This document shows, piece after piece, positions 25,164 to 32,428 of a stretch of 46,871 bases of DNA. The stretch is from the NCBI GenBank assembly GCA_017410195.1, contig JAFQRF010000037.1, forward strand, positions 1-46,871, in the 5' to 3' direction. Each line of letters starts with the position of its first letter. Positions within the stretch are counted from its first letter, which is position 1. This DNA comes from Clostridia bacterium (GTDB lineage: Bacteria; Bacillota; Clostridia; Oscillospirales; Acutalibacteraceae). A model generated the notes under the pieces. That model saw nothing but the letters and a program-made list of their open reading frames with translations, did no database searches and had not been told where the DNA came from. A program made the position numbers and the translations under genes.

Positions 25164-25640
25164 TCATTCTGATATTATTTTCCACGCATCAACGAGTTTT
25201 TCAATGTTCCATGCAGCGTTTGCAGGACTTGTTGACGGCAGGCAGAATGCTTTTATACCTGTTTTCGGATATGTATACTTTTTATAATATTTTTCCGCTG
25301 TTTTGCCGTTTACAAAAATTCTGTCAACATTGCTGTTTTCAAGGATGATGCTTAAATCGTTTGCGGTGACATTGCTTATTGTGCTGTCAGCGCTGCCTTC
25401 AATTTCGCAGGACTGAATAACATCCCACATTGCAAGCTTGTTCTCGAGAACAAGCTTCTTTTTTTCTTCAACCGTCTGTGGCTTTTCGTATCCGTAGATT
25501 TCGGCAATGACTGCCCAGAATCTGTTCTGCGGATTACCGTAAAAGAATGCGGCTTCTCTCGATTTGACCGACGGAAACGAACCGAGAATGAGTGTTTTTG
25601 ATTCTTCGTTAAAAAGGGGAGGAATGGGATGGATGATCAT
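25164..25640 (-). CDS. Family 6 uracil-DNA glycosylase (DNA-deoxyinosine glycosylase type)
   Basis: 158 residues. LILGSFPSVKSRE near residue 17 and GNPQNRFWAVIAEIYG are typical of the hypoxanthine-DNA glycosylase branch of the UDG superfamily; LPSTSPANA near residue 135 is the second active-site loop. It removes deaminated adenine (hypoxanthine) from DNA in base excision repair. The start sits 1 bp after the stop of the transporter gene, so the two are one transcript behind the FMN riboswitch, an odd pairing with no clear logic. Confidence 0.87.
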   Translation of the reverse strand: MIIHPIPPLFNEESKTLILGSFPSVKSREAAFFYGNPQNRFWAVIAEIYGYEKPQTVEEKKKLVLENKLAMWDVIQSCEIEGSADSTISNVTANDLSIILENSNVDRIFVNGKTAEKYYKKYTYPKTGIKAFCLPSTSPANAAWNIEKLVDAWKIISE

Positions 25641-25641
25641 A

Positions 25642-26205
25642 TTATTTCACCTTTACATATTTCTTGAGAATTCCTGCGATTGGAGTAAATACCGCAAAGG
25701 TGATTGCGGAGTTGATGCCTGCCTTGAGAAGATTGAAAGGAATGATTGCCGGAATCAGCATTTCAACAACCGCCTGAGTGCCTGCACCCATGAAAATTCC
25801 GGTAAAAATGAGGTTAAGCGGAATCATAACGACGGTCATTGCAATTGAGCCGACAATAAGACCGATAATGAGGCTCAGAGTTGTTTTTTTGCGCTTATAG
25901 ATTAATGATGAAATGAGAACAAGCACCGACGAAGCGATGAAATGCATCATAAATCCTATCCATCCGCTTGCTGCGCTGACGGTTAATGCCTGAATCAGGC
26001 AGACCGCAAGCAAGGTGACAAGACCCGATACGGGTCCGAGCATCATTGCGCCTATGAGTACGGGTACATCCGCAGCATCATATTCAAGGAAAGGCGCGGC
26101 AGGGATAAGCGGAAAATGAATGACGTAAACGAGTACAATTGAAAGTGCCGTGAGCATCGCCATTATTGCGGTTTTGATAATTTTGTCTGATCTTGTGTTT
26201 TTCAT
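25642..26205 (-). CDS. ribU: ECF transporter S component, RibU-like riboflavin uptake protein
   Basis: 187 residues with about five or six hydrophobic helices (KTAIMAMLTALSIVLVYV and others) and the entry loop FPLIPAAPFLEYDAADVP typical of RibU. It binds riboflavin in the membrane and works with a shared energising module (EcfA/A'/T) that is not in this window. The FMN riboswitch directly upstream confirms the vitamin. The start is the ATG at 26205 (GGAG upstream); the open frame running to 26286 would begin inside the riboswitch. Followed at once by the UDG gene. Confidence 0.92.
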   Translation of the reverse strand: MKNTRSDKIIKTAIMAMLTALSIVLVYVIHFPLIPAAPFLEYDAADVPVLIGAMMLGPVSGLVTLLAVCLIQALTVSAASGWIGFMMHFIASSVLVLISSLIYKRKKTTLSLIIGLIVGSIAMTVVMIPLNLIFTGIFMGAGTQAVVEMLIPAIIPFNLLKAGINSAITFAVFTPIAGILKKYVKVK

Positions 26206-26233
26206 ATTTTTACTCCATTCCCTCGGAGAGCGA

Positions 26234-26265
26234 TAAAAACAAAAGCCCTGCAATAAATGCAGGGC
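26234..26265 (-). terminator. Expression-platform terminator of the FMN riboswitch
   Basis: Stem GCCCTGCA/TGCAGGGC with a five-base loop, followed on the minus strand by TTTTGTTTTTA. It should form when FMN is bound and stop transcription before ribU. Confidence 0.85.
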
Positions 26266-26283
26266 GAAATGCTTCTTTAATCG

Positions 26284-26397
26284 CATTCTCTGTCATCCGG
26301 ACTATACCGTCGGTTACGGAATTCCACCGTATCGGCTGCAAATGCAGTTAGCGGACTGTCACCGCCGGTGGGGAATCACACCCCGCCCCGAGAATTA
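26284..26397 (-). ncRNA. FMN riboswitch (RFN element)
   Basis: The minus strand carries the conserved RFN blocks in order: GGGGCGGGGTGTGATTCC, CACCGGCGGTGACAGTCCGC, GGTGGAATTCCG, ACCGACGGTATAGTCCGGAT, and a closing GAGAAT that pairs with ATTCTC at the start. It precedes a terminator and ribU, so it lowers riboflavin uptake when FMN is plentiful. Confidence 0.95.
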
Positions 26398-26408
26398 TTA
26401 TTGTTTTT

Positions 26409-26436
26409 ATTATAGTACACACAGCTCATTTGTCAA
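26409..26436 (-). promoter_or_regulatory. Promoter of the riboswitch-ribU transcript
   Basis: TTGACA (26436-26431), 16 bp, TATAAT (26414-26409) on the minus strand; the start site falls at the beginning of the aptamer. Confidence 0.75.
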
Positions 26437-26459
26437 TATAAAATTGATTAATTTTTAGT

Positions 26460-26488
26460 TTGTATTTTATGTCGGAATATGATATAAT
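26460..26488 (+). promoter_or_regulatory. Promoter of the yhaM-prmA operon
   Basis: TTGTAT, 17 bp, TATAAT; about 30 bp to the ATG at 26520. Confidence 0.65.
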
Positions 26489-26519
26489 ACTATTATATAT
26501 AACCGAAAGAAGGTTTTTT

Positions 26520-27497
26520 ATGAATTTCACACCTGTCGGAGGGGCGGGAGCGCATGAAGGCTTCTGTCTTATCAAATCCGTTGAGAAAAAACAAACCGCA
26601 AAGGGTGTACCTTATCTTGACCTGGTTCTTGCCGATAACAGCGGCGAAATAAGCGCAAAGCATTGGGATTATAAGGAAACACCTGCAAATAAATTCAAAA
26701 GCTATGATTTTGTTAAGGTCAGGGGCAGCTATGTACCTTTTAACGATACAATTCAGTTCAGAGTTGAGCGTATCCGCCATGTTTTGCCCGAGGATGAAGT
26801 TTGTATCGAGGATTATGTTCCCTCGGCAGTGCTGACGGGCGAGGTTATGCTTGCCGAGGTTGAAAATATCGTTGATTCCTTTAACGATGAAGAGCTTAAA
26901 AGGCTTGTTTCTGCAGTAATTGAAGAATACAGAGATAAACTCATTTACTGGCCTGCCGCAAAGAATCTTCATCATGCCGTCAGAAGCGGACTTCTTATGC
27001 ACACGCTTTCAATTCTGCGACTTGCAAAAAGCGTTTGCGGTATATATAAATTTGTAAATTACGATTTGCTTTGCTCGGGTGCGATTCTTCACGACATTGC
27101 AAAAATCGAAGAGCTTCAGGCATCCGAAACGGGCATCGCAAGCGAATATACCGTAAGAGGAAACCTTATCGGTCATCTTGTTATGGGTGCAATAAATATT
27201 GACAGAATCGGAACGGAGCTTGGTATCAGCAGGGATACGCTGACTCTTGTTGAACATATGCTTATATCGCACCACGGTACTCCCGAATTCGGAGCGGCAA
27301 AGCTTCCGATGTTTATTGAAGCGGAGCTTCTTTCGCAGCTTGACCTTATGGATGCCCGTCTTTATGAAATGAATGCAGCGGTTCAGGCGGTTGATGAGGG
27401 CGCGTTCACTCCGAGGCAGTGGGCGCTCGAAAACAGAAATCTTTATAACCACGGCAAAGCTCCCGACGGTGGAGTTGAGCTTATGGAAAATAATTAA
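26520..27497 (+). CDS. yhaM: YhaM-family 3'-5' exoribonuclease (OB fold plus HD domain)
   Basis: 325 residues from the ATG at 26520 (RBS AGAAGG; an earlier frame start lies in the promoter). The N-terminal OB-type nucleic-acid domain (YLDLVLADNSGEISAKHW) is followed by an HD phosphohydrolase domain with HHAVRSGLLMHTLSIL, ILHDIAKIEEL and the distal SHHGTPEFGAAKLP. This is the order in B. subtilis YhaM, which degrades RNA and single-stranded DNA from the 3' end. First gene of a four-gene plus-strand run. Confidence 0.9.
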   Translation: MNFTPVGGAGAHEGFCLIKSVEKKQTAKGVPYLDLVLADNSGEISAKHWDYKETPANKFKSYDFVKVRGSYVPFNDTIQFRVERIRHVLPEDEVCIEDYVPSAVLTGEVMLAEVENIVDSFNDEELKRLVSAVIEEYRDKLIYWPAAKNLHHAVRSGLLMHTLSILRLAKSVCGIYKFVNYDLLCSGAILHDIAKIEELQASETGIASEYTVRGNLIGHLVMGAINIDRIGTELGISRDTLTLVEHMLISHHGTPEFGAAKLPMFIEAELLSQLDLMDARLYEMNAAVQAVDEGAFTPRQWALENRNLYNHGKAPDGGVELMENN

Positions 27498-27511
27498 TTC
27501 GGAGATTTGAA

Positions 27512-28438
27512 ATGGATTGGACAGAAATTAAAATAACGGTCAACGCAGATGATGTTGACAGAGCAGGGGATATTGCTCAGATGGCAGTTCCCTACGGAAT
27601 ATATATTGAGGATTACCGTACTCTTGAACAGGAGGCATGGGAGATTGCGAGAATAGATCTGATTGATGAAGATTTGCTTGCTAAAGACAGAAGCAAGGGC
27701 ATCGTTCATATCTATATTTCACCTGAGGAAAATCCTGCCGAAGCGGTGTCGTTTCTTACCGAAAGATATTCGGCGGAGGGCATTGAGTGTGAAATTGACG
27801 AAAACATCTGCAAAAACGAGGACTGGGAGAATAACTGGAAGAAGTATTTCAAGCCTATGCCCATCGGTGAAAGACTTCTTATCCGCCCCATTTGGGAAGA
27901 AGAATACGATGCAGGTGACAGAGCCGTTCTTCATCTTGAACCCGGTCTTGCCTTTGGTTCAGGTACCCATGACACAACAAGACTCTGCCTCGAAACACTC
28001 GAAAAATATGCGAATCCCGGCAGAACCGTGCTTGATATCGGCTGCGGAAGCGGTATTCTTTCAGTCGCATGTCTTCTTTTGGGTGCGGATAGTGCGGTAG
28101 GTGTTGATATCGATGCTCTTGCGGTCAAGACAGCAAGGGAAAACGGAAAAACAAACGGCTTTGACGAGCCGAAGTTTACCGTTCTTCAAGGCTCGACAAC
28201 CGATAAGGTTAAGGGAAAATTTGACATAATCGCCGCAAACATCGTTGCGGATATAATCGTAAACATCTGTGAAAATGTCAAGGATTACATGAATCCTGAT
28301 GCCGTATTTATTACTTCCGGTATAATCGAGCCGAGAGAGGATGACGTTCTTGCGGCATTTGCCGCAAACGGACTTGAGGTTATTGCCCGTCATGAAAGCG
28401 GCGGCTGGCTCTGCTTTGAAACGAAGGTGGCAAAGTGA
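27512..28438 (+). CDS. prmA: Ribosomal protein L11 methyltransferase
   Basis: 308 residues. An N-terminal substrate-recognition part ends in WENNWKKYFKPMPIGERL; the SAM-binding domain has PGLAFGSGTHDTTRLCLE, then motif I VLDIGCGSGILSVA, and ANIVADIIV as the NPPY-like motif. It methylates ribosomal protein L11. Its usual partners in Firmicutes are dnaJ or the 16S RNA methyltransferase rsmE; here it sits with a YhaM nuclease instead. The stop overlaps the next start by one base. Confidence 0.94.
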   Translation: MDWTEIKITVNADDVDRAGDIAQMAVPYGIYIEDYRTLEQEAWEIARIDLIDEDLLAKDRSKGIVHIYISPEENPAEAVSFLTERYSAEGIECEIDENICKNEDWENNWKKYFKPMPIGERLLIRPIWEEEYDAGDRAVLHLEPGLAFGSGTHDTTRLCLETLEKYANPGRTVLDIGCGSGILSVACLLLGADSAVGVDIDALAVKTARENGKTNGFDEPKFTVLQGSTTDKVKGKFDIIAANIVADIIVNICENVKDYMNPDAVFITSGIIEPREDDVLAAFAANGLEVIARHESGGWLCFETKVAK

Positions 28439-29103
28439 TGAATATTCAGGAAGAACTCAAAGCATTTTTGCTTGAAAAAGGGGTTGCCGATGTCGGTTAT
28501 TTTAAGGTTGATGACGAAGAGGCTCTGCCCTACGGAGTGAGTATAGTTGCCCGCCTTTCCGAAAGCATTATCGACGAAATCGAGGATGAACCGACCCACA
28601 CATATTTCAATCATTACCGTAATGTTAATGCGTTTATAGATGCGATGCTTCTGCAGGCAGGAATGTTTTTGCAGAGAAAAGGTTATAAATATATAACCGT
28701 TGCCGCATCGCAAAGCATCAATAAAGACGGTTGGAATTATATGGCGAGATATTCCCACAAAAAAGGAGCCTGCCTTGCAGGGCTTGGCTCAATCGGAAGA
28801 AATTCGCTGTTTCTGCATAATGAATACGGCAGCTATGTCCGTCTCGGTACTATTTTTACCGACTGTCCGTTTGAATGCGACAACACTCTTGCAAAAAGTG
28901 TTTGCACCGGATGTGATATCTGTGTCAAAGCGTGTCCCGCACATGCAATCAAGGGCGGTGACTGGACTCCGGGTACACCGAGAGAAGAAATATTTGACCC
29001 CGAGGCATGCAGTCAATATATGAAAACAAAATTTCAGAAAATCGGAAGGGGAGCCGTCTGCGGCATCTGTATGAAGGTCTGCCCGATGAACAAACCGAGG
29101 TAA
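28438..29103 (+). CDS. QueG-like 4Fe-4S double-cluster protein
   Basis: 221 residues. The C-terminal half has two cysteine motifs, CTGCDICVKACP and CGICMKVCP, giving two [4Fe-4S] clusters as in epoxyqueuosine reductases and related proteins, and GLGSIGRNSLFLHNEYGSY is part of the same family. At 221 residues it is far shorter than QueG (over 350) and lacks its C-terminal repeat part, so the tRNA-queuosine role is doubtful. More probably a related iron-sulfur redox protein of unknown partner. Starts inside the prmA stop. Confidence 0.8.
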   Translation: MNIQEELKAFLLEKGVADVGYFKVDDEEALPYGVSIVARLSESIIDEIEDEPTHTYFNHYRNVNAFIDAMLLQAGMFLQRKGYKYITVAASQSINKDGWNYMARYSHKKGACLAGLGSIGRNSLFLHNEYGSYVRLGTIFTDCPFECDNTLAKSVCTGCDICVKACPAHAIKGGDWTPGTPREEIFDPEACSQYMKTKFQKIGRGAVCGICMKVCPMNKPR

Positions 29104-29107
29104 GAAT

Positions 29108-29842
29108 ATGAAAATAATTGAAATTAAACTTACAAACGAGCTTGCAAGGCTTACGGTGTATCTGCCCGAAAAGTCGCCTGAAATGCCCTATATGGACGTC
29201 CGACCCGGAATGCTTGTTATTCCCGGAGGAGGATATTTTATGTGTTCCGACCGTGAAGCTGAGCCTATCGCTTTTTCGTTCATTGCAAAGGGTTATGCAG
29301 CGTTTATTCTTCGCTATACCGTCGGTAATGATAAGGGATATGATTTCTCAATGCCGTTTGCCGATGTCAACGAAGCGATGAAAATAATACATGAAAATGC
29401 TGCTGAGTGGGGTGTTGATAAAGAAAAAATCTCTGCAATCGGTTTTTCGGCGGGCGGTCATCTCTGCGCAGCACTTTCAACAATGGGTGATATCAGACCG
29501 GCCGCAAGTGTTCTTGTTTATCCCTGCATTGTTGAATCAATCAGCAAAATTCTTGCTTTTCCCGTACCCGGTCTTGACGATAAGGTTGATGAAAAAACTC
29601 CGCCGGCATTCATTATCGCCGCGTGTGCGGATAACCTTGTTCCGATTGAAAATTCGCTTGCTTACGCATCGGCACTTGATAAGGCAAACATCCCGTTTGA
29701 AATGCATATTTACGAAAAGGGTTATCACGGTTTTTCGCTTGCGGACAGAACTGTATATACCAAAGCCGAAGCGGATTACTGCGCACACATCAGAGGTTGG
29801 TTTGATTTGTGCGTGACATGGCTTTCCAAAAGATTTGAATAA
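29108..29842 (+). CDS. Alpha/beta-hydrolase, acetyl-esterase type
   Basis: 244 residues with an oxyanion motif IPGGGYFMCSDRE, nucleophile S114 in GFSAGG, acid D175 in CADNLVPIE and base H207 in YEKGYHGFS. The family includes acetyl-xylan and other carbohydrate esterases and BD-FAE-like enzymes. No signal peptide, so it acts inside the cell, perhaps on acetylated sugars taken up alongside the glycosidase substrates of this region. Last gene of the run, 4 bp after the iron-sulfur gene. Confidence 0.87.
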   Translation: MKIIEIKLTNELARLTVYLPEKSPEMPYMDVRPGMLVIPGGGYFMCSDREAEPIAFSFIAKGYAAFILRYTVGNDKGYDFSMPFADVNEAMKIIHENAAEWGVDKEKISAIGFSAGGHLCAALSTMGDIRPAASVLVYPCIVESISKILAFPVPGLDDKVDEKTPPAFIIAACADNLVPIENSLAYASALDKANIPFEMHIYEKGYHGFSLADRTVYTKAEADYCAHIRGWFDLCVTWLSKRFE

Positions 29843-29849
29843 TAAATTA

Positions 29850-29888
29850 AAAAGGAGCGTCTCAGTAACAAACCGAGGCGCTCCTTTT
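29850..29888. terminator. Terminator between converging operons
   Basis: A 14-bp stem AAAAGGAGCGTCTC/GAGGCGCTCCTTTT with one mismatch, ending in TTTT. Confidence 0.8.
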
Positions 29889-29901
29889 GATATACATTGA
29901 A

Positions 29902-30342
29902 TTATTCAACAGTAACAGTACCGTCTTCAGCAACGGTGATTTTCATTCCGTCTTTAACGTAGTCAAGGAATTCCTGACCGAGGCAGTCAACCGTTACCAT
30001 GGGTTCGTCTGCCCATACGGCTGCGAGAACTGCGCCTGCACAAGCAAGGGAGTCGATGTGCTCGGAGAAAAGCATGCAGGTGGGGTTTCTCTTCATTGCA
30101 TTTGCGCAGTAGAGAACCATACCGCCTGTTGTTGAGCCGATAGTCTGGGGAAGGCAGAGAGCTGTGTTTACCATGGGCTTACCATAGAGGTCAGCGTTGT
30201 TCTGGTCGCCGCACTTTGCTTCCTTGTCGCCGAACTGAAGTGCATTCTGGAAAGAGGCGAGAGTATTGAAACCGCCGTGTGAAACAAGAGCTGTTGCTGT
30301 GCACTTACCTGCAACAACGGGACGTCCTTTGAACTGTTTCAT
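29902..30342 (-). CDS. Aconitase X small subunit (swivel domain)
   Basis: 146 residues from the ATG at 30342 (RBS AAAGGAGG). RPVVAGKCTATALVSHGGFN, LYGKPMVNTALCLPQTIGST and DCLGQ match the DUF126/AcnX swivel domain. It pairs with the large subunit encoded just upstream; the start falls one base after that stop. AcnX enzymes are dehydratases acting on hydroxy acids, with cis-3-hydroxyproline and phosphomevalonate as known substrates in some groups. The substrate here cannot be read from the sequence. Confidence 0.9.
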   Translation of the reverse strand: MKQFKGRPVVAGKCTATALVSHGGFNTLASFQNALQFGDKEAKCGDQNNADLYGKPMVNTALCLPQTIGSTTGGMVLYCANAMKRNPTCMLFSEHIDSLACAGAVLAAVWADEPMVTVDCLGQEFLDYVKDGMKITVAEDGTVTVE

Positions 30343-30343
30343 C

Positions 30344-31630
30344 TTACTTTGCCTCCTTTGTGATGATATCAAGAATTTCTTCGCTTCTGTAGTAGCGAGA
30401 TGTTGTGTATGTTCTGAGCTTGTTTGAGTTTGTGATAACGGGCATCTTCTTGCAAAGAGGATTGTTCATATACATAAGCGGGCAGATGTAGCTGAGAACA
30501 ACGCCAGTTTCTTTAAGCTTTGCGGCATAGGGAGTCTTGTTGAATTCTTCAACAACCGCGGGAGCAGCTGTGAATACGGTAGGAACGGAAACCTTCTTGA
30601 GACCGTTCTTTTTAAGACCTGCAACAACGTTATCGGTCCATTCAATAAGCTGTGCGTGTGAAAGGTGGGGGCAGCCTACGAAGCAGAGCTTGGGCTTTGC
30701 ATTCTTATCTTTCCACATAACGGGGTAGTTTGCCTGAACTCTTGCAAGTTCTGCGTCATCAACAACATAAACCTGAGCGCCTTCTGCAATGATGCTTTCA
30801 CCTGATTCAACTGCTTCGGGAGTGAGGTTAGCAACATGATAAAGACCGACGGCGCCGTTTGATGCTGTTGCAGCACCGAAATCCTTGAGATATGCTTTGG
30901 TATCGCCGTCAAGCTCTGTACCGATCCACTTATCAAGACCCTTGATATATGGAACGTCTTCCATAACCTTCATACCGATAGCGGAGCCGAGAATCTGAGC
31001 TTCGGGCTTCTTTGAAGTTTTAACTTCAACAATCCATGTTGCCTTTCTGCCTTCATCGGTAACAAGTCCGAAATAGGGAACTCTGCCGACGATTGAACCG
31101 AAAAGCTCGATGATACCGGAGTTTCTGTTGCAGCGTGCGCCGAGAACGGAGTTTGCATAAACAACAGCCGATGATTCAGCCCAGGAAAGAACCTCGCCCT
31201 TTTTGGGGACATTGCCTACTTCATCCATATAGCAGGTGCAGGTGTAGGACTTATCGTCAATAAGACCGAGCTTTGAAAGCTGAGCATCGTAGCTGTTCTG
31301 CATGCTGTACATGAACTTGTTGAAGATAAGCTTCTGAAGGAAGTTTGCGGGAACGTTGGGGTCAAGAGGCTTGGGGTCAACAGAGAATTTCTGCTGCGAG
31401 AGTGCGCCGCCTGCGATAAGCTGATCCATAAGGTCATAAACAGGCTTCATAACCTTAAGACCGAAGCTTGTAACGAGGTGACCCATTTTGCTTTCAACGG
31501 GAACCATCTTTGTTGCGCCGAAGGCTTCGCCGTAAAGAACAAGGGTTTTCATAACCTTTGCCATTGCCTCACCCTTGGAGCCATTGAGTATATCCTGCTC
31601 TTCGGGAGTGAGAATCATTTTGTATTCCAT
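30344..31630 (-). CDS. Aconitase X large (catalytic) subunit
   Basis: 428 residues from the ATG at 31630 (AAAGGA upstream; the ATG at 31648 has no RBS). DUF521/AcnX marks: MILTPEEQDILNG, SVLGARCNRNSGIIELFG, TDEGRKATW, and CFVGCPHLSHAQLIEW, whose cysteines likely hold the iron-sulfur cluster. Forms a heteromeric hydro-lyase with the downstream swivel subunit. No proline-racemase, amino-acid transporter or mevalonate gene is adjacent, so context gives no clue to the substrate. Two-gene operon. Confidence 0.92.
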   Translation of the reverse strand: MEYKMILTPEEQDILNGSKGEAMAKVMKTLVLYGEAFGATKMVPVESKMGHLVTSFGLKVMKPVYDLMDQLIAGGALSQQKFSVDPKPLDPNVPANFLQKLIFNKFMYSMQNSYDAQLSKLGLIDDKSYTCTCYMDEVGNVPKKGEVLSWAESSAVVYANSVLGARCNRNSGIIELFGSIVGRVPYFGLVTDEGRKATWIVEVKTSKKPEAQILGSAIGMKVMEDVPYIKGLDKWIGTELDGDTKAYLKDFGAATASNGAVGLYHVANLTPEAVESGESIIAEGAQVYVVDDAELARVQANYPVMWKDKNAKPKLCFVGCPHLSHAQLIEWTDNVVAGLKKNGLKKVSVPTVFTAAPAVVEEFNKTPYAAKLKETGVVLSYICPLMYMNNPLCKKMPVITNSNKLRTYTTSRYYRSEEILDIITKEAK

Positions 31631-31665
31631 AATGAACTGTCCTTTCATTATAATTTATTCATTTT

Positions 31666-31694
31666 ATTGTAACATTTTATATAAATTAATTCAA
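31666..31694 (-). promoter_or_regulatory. Promoter of the aconitase X operon
   Basis: TTGAAT (31694-31689), 17 bp, TACAAT (31671-31666) on the minus strand. Confidence 0.55.
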
Positions 31695-31740
31695 CTGTAT
31701 TTTGCAATATTTTTAAATAAAAGTTTATCGAAACACATAA

Positions 31741-31773
31741 TAAAAGCAGATGTGCCGTTTATGACACATCTGC
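31741..31773 (-). terminator. Terminator of the ireB operon
   Basis: Stem GCAGATGTG/CACATCTGC with a ten-base loop; TTTTA follows on the minus strand. Confidence 0.8.
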
Positions 31774-31780
31774 CGGATTT

Positions 31781-32071
31781 TTATGCGGTTTCTTTAAGCT
31801 CTCTTTCAAGCCAGATGCAACCGATATCCATTGCATTATAAAGACCTCTGCGCTCAGCCTTCTTAACAATCTTATCCTTCATTCTTACGTCGGGATCGGT
31901 GTTGACAAGCTGAACAACAACTCTGTCTGCAACCTCAACACCCTTGACTTCACGGGTGCTTGTTATCTGCATGATGACAACATAGGGATCGCTCATATAG
32001 CCGTAATATATGGTCTTTCCGCTTCTGACAAGAGGCTTACCTTTATACATAAGAAACTTTTTCTTTGCCAT
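31781..32071 (-). CDS. Conserved 96-residue protein paired with IreB
   Basis: 96 residues (RBS AAGGAGT). It starts MAKKKFLMYKGKPLVRSG and contains YYGYMSDPYVVIMQI, a short beta-rich region, and a basic patch KDKIVKKAERRG before NAMDIGCIWLERELKE. To my recollection similar short proteins occur in Clostridia, but I know no assigned function. The 11-bp gap after ireB makes it part of that two-gene operon, so a link to the IreB/IreK Ser/Thr-kinase pathway is possible. Inference from context only. Confidence 0.8.
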   Translation of the reverse strand: MAKKKFLMYKGKPLVRSGKTIYYGYMSDPYVVIMQITSTREVKGVEVADRVVVQLVNTDPDVRMKDKIVKKAERRGLYNAMDIGCIWLERELKETA

Positions 32072-32082
32072 GATGTTACTCC

Positions 32083-32331
32083 TTATTTAATACCGAGATA
32101 GCACTTTACCATAGCCTGAAGAAGTTCATCTCTGTCAAGCCTTCTGACGAGGCTGCGTGCGTTATTGTGTGTTGTTATATAAGTCGGGTCCTCGGAGAGG
32201 ATATAGCCGACAATCTGGCTGATTGAGTTATAACCTTTTTCGTTCAAAGCTTCATAAACGGCGAGAAGATTTTTCTTCATCTCAACCTCATTTTCGTCTT
32301 TGATTGAAAATTTAATCGTTTTATCAGTCAT
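32083..32331 (-). CDS. ireB: IreB family regulatory phosphoprotein
   Basis: 82 residues from the ATG at 32331 (RBS GGAGGTG; the GTG at 32340 is the RBS itself). DKTIKFSIKDE, VYEALNEKGYNSISQIVGYI, DPTYITTHNNAR and LDRDELL are the DUF965/UPF0297 signature. In Enterococcus, IreB is phosphorylated by the PASTA kinase IreK and affects cephalosporin resistance. In many Firmicutes it lies before ruvX (yqgF) and a DUF1292 gene; that arrangement is absent here and the next gene is a different 96-residue protein. Confidence 0.92.
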   Translation of the reverse strand: MTDKTIKFSIKDENEVEMKKNLLAVYEALNEKGYNSISQIVGYILSEDPTYITTHNNARSLVRRLDRDELLQAMVKCYLGIK

Positions 32332-32354
32332 TTCGGTCACCTCCGTTACAGTTC

Positions 32355-32383
32355 ATTATATAACAAGTTTTTAAATAATACAA
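32355..32383 (-). promoter_or_regulatory. Promoter of the ireB operon
   Basis: TTGTAT (32383-32378), 17 bp, TATAAT (32360-32355) on the minus strand. No strong hairpin ends the pheT transcript upstream. Confidence 0.65.
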
Positions 32384-32428
32384 GGTTTTTTCGAAAATTA
32401 TTGATTATTGTTTACAAAACCGAAAAAA

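Noticed and set aside
26206-26286. A longer RibU starting in the riboswitch
   Set aside because: The stretch is the terminator and aptamer end; GGAG and the ATG at 26205 give the normal start.
32384-32428. AT-rich inverted repeat after pheT as a terminator
   Set aside because: The TTTTTTCG/CGAAAAAA pairing has almost no GC and a long loop; too weak to call.
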